A DNA stretch of 64,000 bases from Cynocephalus volans (lineage: Eukaryota > Chordata > Mammalia > Dermoptera > Cynocephalidae). Below, piece by piece: positions 60,301 through 64,000 of this stretch (the first letter of the stretch is position 1; the number at the start of each line of letters is the position of its first letter). The DNA is taken from contig NC_084463.1 of the NCBI RefSeq assembly GCF_027409185.1, forward strand, positions 69,735,852 through 69,799,851, given 5' to 3'. The notes below the pieces were generated by a model. It did not search any database. It was not told the origin of the DNA and saw only the letters and a program-made list of their open reading frames with translations. The position numbers and the translations under genes are program-made.

Positions 60301-62719
60301 GTTTTCTGGTGGTGTCTTTCAAGTTTTTTTATTTGTAAGTATGTCATTGGCAAACAGGGACAATTTAACTTCTTTCTTTCCAATTTTAATGCCTTCTCTT
60401 TCTTCTTCCTTTTCTTCCTTCTCCTAATCCTCCTTCTTCTTCTTTATCTTCTTTTTTTCCTAATTGTTTTTTTCCCTAGAAAGTTCAGTATTTTGCTTAA
60501 TAGAAATGACAAGAGCGGGTATCTTGGTTTTGTTCCTGGTCTTAGAGAAAAAGCTTTCAACTCTTCACCATTGCGAATGATGTTAGCTGTGGGTTTGTCA
60601 TACACAGCCTTCTTTGTGCTATAAACCTCTTTAGTTTTATTGCTTAACAGAATTTTCCACATATCATTCATTCAGTCAACACTCTACTAGTTTGTTGAGT
60701 GCACAAATAAATAAAACAAAAGCCCAGAACTCAGCCAGAGTGGATATTCCATACACTAACCTATGTGATGTTTTCAAGTCTTCAAATTCTGTTCCAACAT
60801 CTGTGCACTGTATTTCAAGACTAGTTTCTCTGCCACATTTTCAAATAAGCCTTTGTGACCTCACCTTCTGGAATTTACTCATCTTTTCTGTGTCCCTTAA
60901 GCATCTTGTTTGTATTCTTTTAAGTAGCTCTTCACTAAATCTCATGTAATGCAGTTTGATGATTTAAGAATGAAGGCTCTAAATTCTGAACCACTGGGTT
61001 TCAATTCCTACTCCCCAGTTATGACACACTCTGCATTTTTTTCACACAATTTGGATCAACTACTTAACTCACTTCTCTGAGTATGTTCCCTTTCCAGGGA
61101 GATTTTGTGAAATTTTAGTGAGAAGATTCATGCAAAGCACATGGCGCAGTGGGGGCTCAATGAATATTAACTATTATTACTGAAGCTGTGTCATGGTTAA
61201 CTATGTAGGATATGGTGCTAAAACAATATTTGAATCCTAATTTGTGTCATTTGGGATAAGTTATTATTTATATGACCTGTAAAATAGGGAAGATAAGAGC
61301 TATCTCACTGGCTTATTGTGAGGGTCCACTATATTAATATTTGTAAAGTGCTTAGTATAGAGACTTGTAATAATGATGATAATTACAATGATGATTTACA
61401 TTTCTTTACATGTATTTCTTTTTCAGTCATTATAAGTTTACACAGATGTTACCTTTTATTAAGTTAATTGATATTAAGTAATTTTTTCTTTATTCTGTAA
61501 TTTCCACTTGTCTCTCTTATAATAGTTGCCCAATGAACACTTATTGAAATATTAATTCAAAATAACATGAACAGTTAGGCTGGTGTTTCTAGACCAAAGT
61601 CCTTATTTAATGTTCTGGCATATGTTTTTTAGAAAATGTCATGTTATGTCAAAGCTATCCTTACATCTAGGTGAACTGGATAGCTATCTTTGCAGAGTTA
61701 ATTGAGAATTCAGCCTTCTCATACACTACCTGCCTAAATCATATCTGTAGTATTAAAATAAACAATTTATTACTTTGATATTTATATTCCCCTATAAAAT
61801 TCAAGTTAACCAAAGGAATAAAACATTAATTCAGAGCTAAGTTAATCTACCATACTGGAGTGATCCAATGCTTTTCAATTCTGAATCATGATTTAGAATA
61901 AGATCTTAAAAAATTAGAACCCTAGATGGGCTCATTTATTTATTTATTAACTCATGTATTCAGCCAGCAAGTTATGTACTTTCGAGCATTTTAAGCACAA
62001 AGATATGGATATAAGATGTATGTAAAAAGATGTGGATTCAAGGACATAGTGCTTCCATCATCAAAACTAAATACAGAGGAGATGAAAATCTACAATCTAG
62101 AGGGAGGACAAGAGCATGGACTTTCTTCAGCTCACATTCCAGGTGAATTGTCAGCAACATGGGCTACGAGCAGAAGAAAGAGAAATATAAAAACAGTGGA
62201 TGACCAGGAAGTTAGCATTAGGCTCAATGCCACAGAAGAGAGATGAGAAGTGGCAATGAATCATGAAAGATAGCCTGATATGAATTTGAGGTGGTGAGGG
62301 AATTCTTCAGGTACAATGAAAGAGGTGCATAGTTTGCTGGGGAGATGGTAAAAGAGAATGTATTGGGGGGGAGGGTATTTCACATTACAGAGAGCTAGTT
62401 TAAAGTTAAGGGCAAACTCTTTAAGCTGTGCCCACAGTTGAAGGAATCTTTCTATTTCCTACAGAAGAGAGCCAGAAACAAAACCCATCCAAAATTTTGG
62501 AATCCATTGGCAAAGAATTCCTCAATGGCTTTTTGGATAACTTGGTGGAAAAACAAGTGGTGAAATTGGATGAAGAAGCACAGGAAAATTTTAGTAATGC
62601 CAAAGCTGAAAAGAAGGCCAGGATCTTGATGGGCTCTGTGCTACAGAACCGCCATAAGGCACGTGACGTGCTTATCCAAACCCTCCTTAACACGAACCAA
62701 ACACCCACCAATATACAAG
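54382..62719 (+). CDS. CASP4: Caspase-4/5/13-like gene, first two exons (partial)
   Basis: Exon 1 is ATGGCTG (54382-54388, donor GTAAG) and exon 2 is 62465-62719 (acceptor tcctacag, donor GTAAGA). The joined start reads [20 protein letters not shown] and aligns without gaps to human CASP4 MAEGNHRKKPLKVLESLGKD. It continues [20 protein letters not shown] and ends [14 protein letters not shown]. This is the complete CARD (residues about 1-87). Catalytic exons lie beyond the window. CASP4-type caspases bind cytosolic LPS through the CARD and cleave gasdermin D. Compared with human, the basic cluster at residues 42-44 (KKK) is QEN, while Lys19 and Lys53 are kept. The name is by similarity: bovine CASP13 is an equally good match and CASP12 a poorer one. 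Intron 1 is about 8.1 kb. Confidence 0.85.
55485..55816 (+). mobile_element. Tigger-like non-autonomous DNA transposon
   Basis: It is bounded by TA dinucleotides (55483-55484 and 55817-55818). The termini CAGTCAGCCCTC and, on the other strand, CAGTTGTCCCTT form a terminal inverted repeat. The internal text ('gccattattccctaaacaatacag', 'gtaatctagagatgat') is a familiar Tigger-type consensus. The 93-codon frame inside it is not a gene. Confidence 0.8.
56465..56620. repeat. MIR-like SINE remnant
   Basis: 'gtgccattttacagataaagaagatacttagagagag' is a MIR core pattern. Confidence 0.55.
56650..57120. repeat. L2-like LINE remnant
   Basis: A C/T-rich coding-like block, then 'tttgactgtaagctttgatg' and 'gctcgttaaatattcctgaatgga', matches the L2 3' end order. 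Confidence 0.5.
58240..60660 (-). mobile_element. LINE-1 (antisense), 5'-truncated
   Basis: The antisense 3' UTR starts near 58,260, followed by antisense ORF2: 'ggtgatatctcattgtggttt', 'tgagttgatttttg', 'taccatgctgtcttgattactatagt'. It reaches the RT region near 60,540-60,600 (minus-strand peptide with [13 protein letters not shown]). A TTC-rich tract lies at 60,385-60,460. It has many stops. Confidence 0.8.
62465..62719 (+). CDS. CASP4: CASP4-like exon 2 (CARD)
   Basis: 255 nt, open throughout. It starts in phase 1 to complete Glu3 and ends in phase 1, as in CASP4/5. Confidence 0.88.
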
Positions 62720-64000
62720 GTAAGACTGGAATCATTTACAATAGATATCCCAAATTTTTCAGTCTATTCAACTCCAATGCCCATTCACTGACCGCTATCA
62801 TCCTCCTGTCCTTTCATTACTAACTACCATTTTCACTAAACTTACCCTTGTTCTTTTAGAGGCCACCTTGCCTTTTGTGGGGTGGTATCCAATTTCCAAT
62901 TACCTAAAAAGCTGAGTCCTTTTGTTTAGGCTGTTCACAGAAATTGTTAATCATAGAAACTTTGTAGTAAAGATACCTAAATCCTAACCTAGATTCTGTC
63001 ACCTTGTGAACTATGTGACTTCATGTACGTTTCTTAACCTCAGTGGTCATCAGTCTTAGAACCTTTGAAATGGGGACAATGTCAGTACTTCCTCACAAGA
63101 TTTTGTAAGGCTGGGAACATAGCAATGCCAAGCACATGCTAAAAACTCCCACGCTATTAGCTTTTATCCAGAACTCTCTCCTCTGAGCTCCAGACTAATT
63201 TAGCTCTAGCTACACATTCAGCACTTCTGCTCAAATGTTCCACTGGCTTCATAAAACAAACACATCTCAAATTAAACACTTGCTTCCCCAACCAAATCTG
63301 TTCCACTACTAACCCCTTTCCATCTCAGTAAACAGGACTAACATCTACCAAGTTTCTTCCACCAGAACATAACTGATTTCTTCACCAATGAATAATGGTA
63401 ATTAATAGCATGCCTGGCACACAGCAGATAACTAATTAATATAAGATGAATAAACAAATGAAGGATATGCATGCAATAAATATTAGTTATTGTAATTATT
63501 ATGTGGGTGCTAAGATTTAGGCTTTTTCAGTGCTTATCCATTTCTGTGAGGTACAAAAATTTGATCAAGTGAACCTCTATAAAATGTCTAAAATTTTATA
63601 ATCTTTCAAGACTTTTGACCCAGATTAAATTGAGTATTATTAAAGCCTAATTGTTCTCAGACCCAAGTTCCCCAGTGACAGACTCAACTTACCACAGAGT
63701 TTAAACTGAAATCTTCAGCCACGAAATACTAGAGTTCACCAACAATGATAAATGATAAGGAACAAAGGCAACATAAATTGTTGAAACCTCATTATATATC
63801 AAATGAGCTTTTTCAATAAGTCCTTCTCTGTGGAGAAGACATGTTCCTACCTGTAGGAAGCACATGCTAGTATGTAGTGTGTTCAAAACTGTAGTGTAGG
63901 TTGCATTCTCATTAATACTTAAACTGGTCCATTTGCAGATTTATTGCTTTTTTTTCAAATCTGGGATGGCATGGGAACAATTTCAATTTTATAAAATCAG
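62720..64000 (+). other. CASP4-like intron 2 (partial)
   Basis: No exon is seen before the window ends. L2-like sequence lies around 63,150-63,400. Confidence 0.55.

Larger units (their letters stand above)
54389..62464 (+). other. CASP4-like intron 1
   Basis: It holds L2-like blocks (about 54,690-55,475 and 56,650-57,120), a Tigger-like element (55,485-55,816), a MIR (about 56,465-56,620) and an antisense L1 (about 58,240-60,660). The remainder is AT-rich with no exon seen. Confidence 0.6.

Noticed and set aside
1-64000. CRISPR arrays, bacterial operons or phage genes
   Set aside because: Tandem repeats seen are microsatellites; the gene structures are spliced mammalian exons and there are no bacterial-type gene arrays.

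Overview
The window is from a placental mammal and covers part of the inflammatory-caspase (caspase-1 subfamily) cluster. All recognisable exons lie on the + strand. They have GT-AG introns, CARD exons joined to caspase p20/p10 exons, and a background dense in LINE-1 (L1), with MIR/L2-like, MaLR-type LTR and Tigger-like repeats. I see no Alu. One tRNA-Ile-like SINE (about 24.15-24.28 kb) is the only lineage hint. Such SINEs are known from colugos, but one copy is weak evidence.

Layout, left to right. (1) 0.45-11.46 kb: the last four exons of a dead caspase-4/5-like gene (called psi-A here). Stops fall in the active-site exon and in exon 8, and an old L1 with two younger L1s nested in it fills its last intron. 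(2) 11.46-18.9 kb: a spacer with an ERV-type LTR, old L1s with two nested LTRs, and a decayed caspase p20 exon (psi-C). (3) 18.99-19.89 kb: a CARD18 (ICEBERG)-like CARD gene that has lost its ATG (GTG instead) and has an in-frame TGA. L1-rich DNA follows, then a decayed caspase terminal exon (psi-B, 31.07 kb). (4) 31.2-40.4 kb: a second spacer paralogous to the first, with another decayed p20 exon (psi-D) split by a MER5-like insertion. (5) 40.47-52.31 kb: an intact nine-exon CASP1 gene encoding 403 aa. (6) 54.38 kb to beyond the right end: the first two exons of a CASP4/5/13-like gene, with an 8.1 kb first intron.

The order CARD18 - CASP1 - CASP4-like in one transcriptional direction matches the known mammalian cluster without the primate CARD16/CARD17 copies. 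The intact genes are the canonical inflammasome protease (CASP1: CARD, p20, p10, matures IL-1beta/IL-18 and gasdermin D) and the start of a non-canonical, LPS-sensing caspase. Both have an IRF/ISRE-like element 30-50 bp before the ATG. The matching position in the dead CARD18 copy is eroded.

I found no wholly new system. The most informative signals are the fossil caspase exons, the repeated spacer architecture, and a few residue changes in the intact genes: a lost CASP1 linker aspartate and a replaced lysine cluster in the CASP4-like CARD. Human sequences used for comparison are recalled, not searched.
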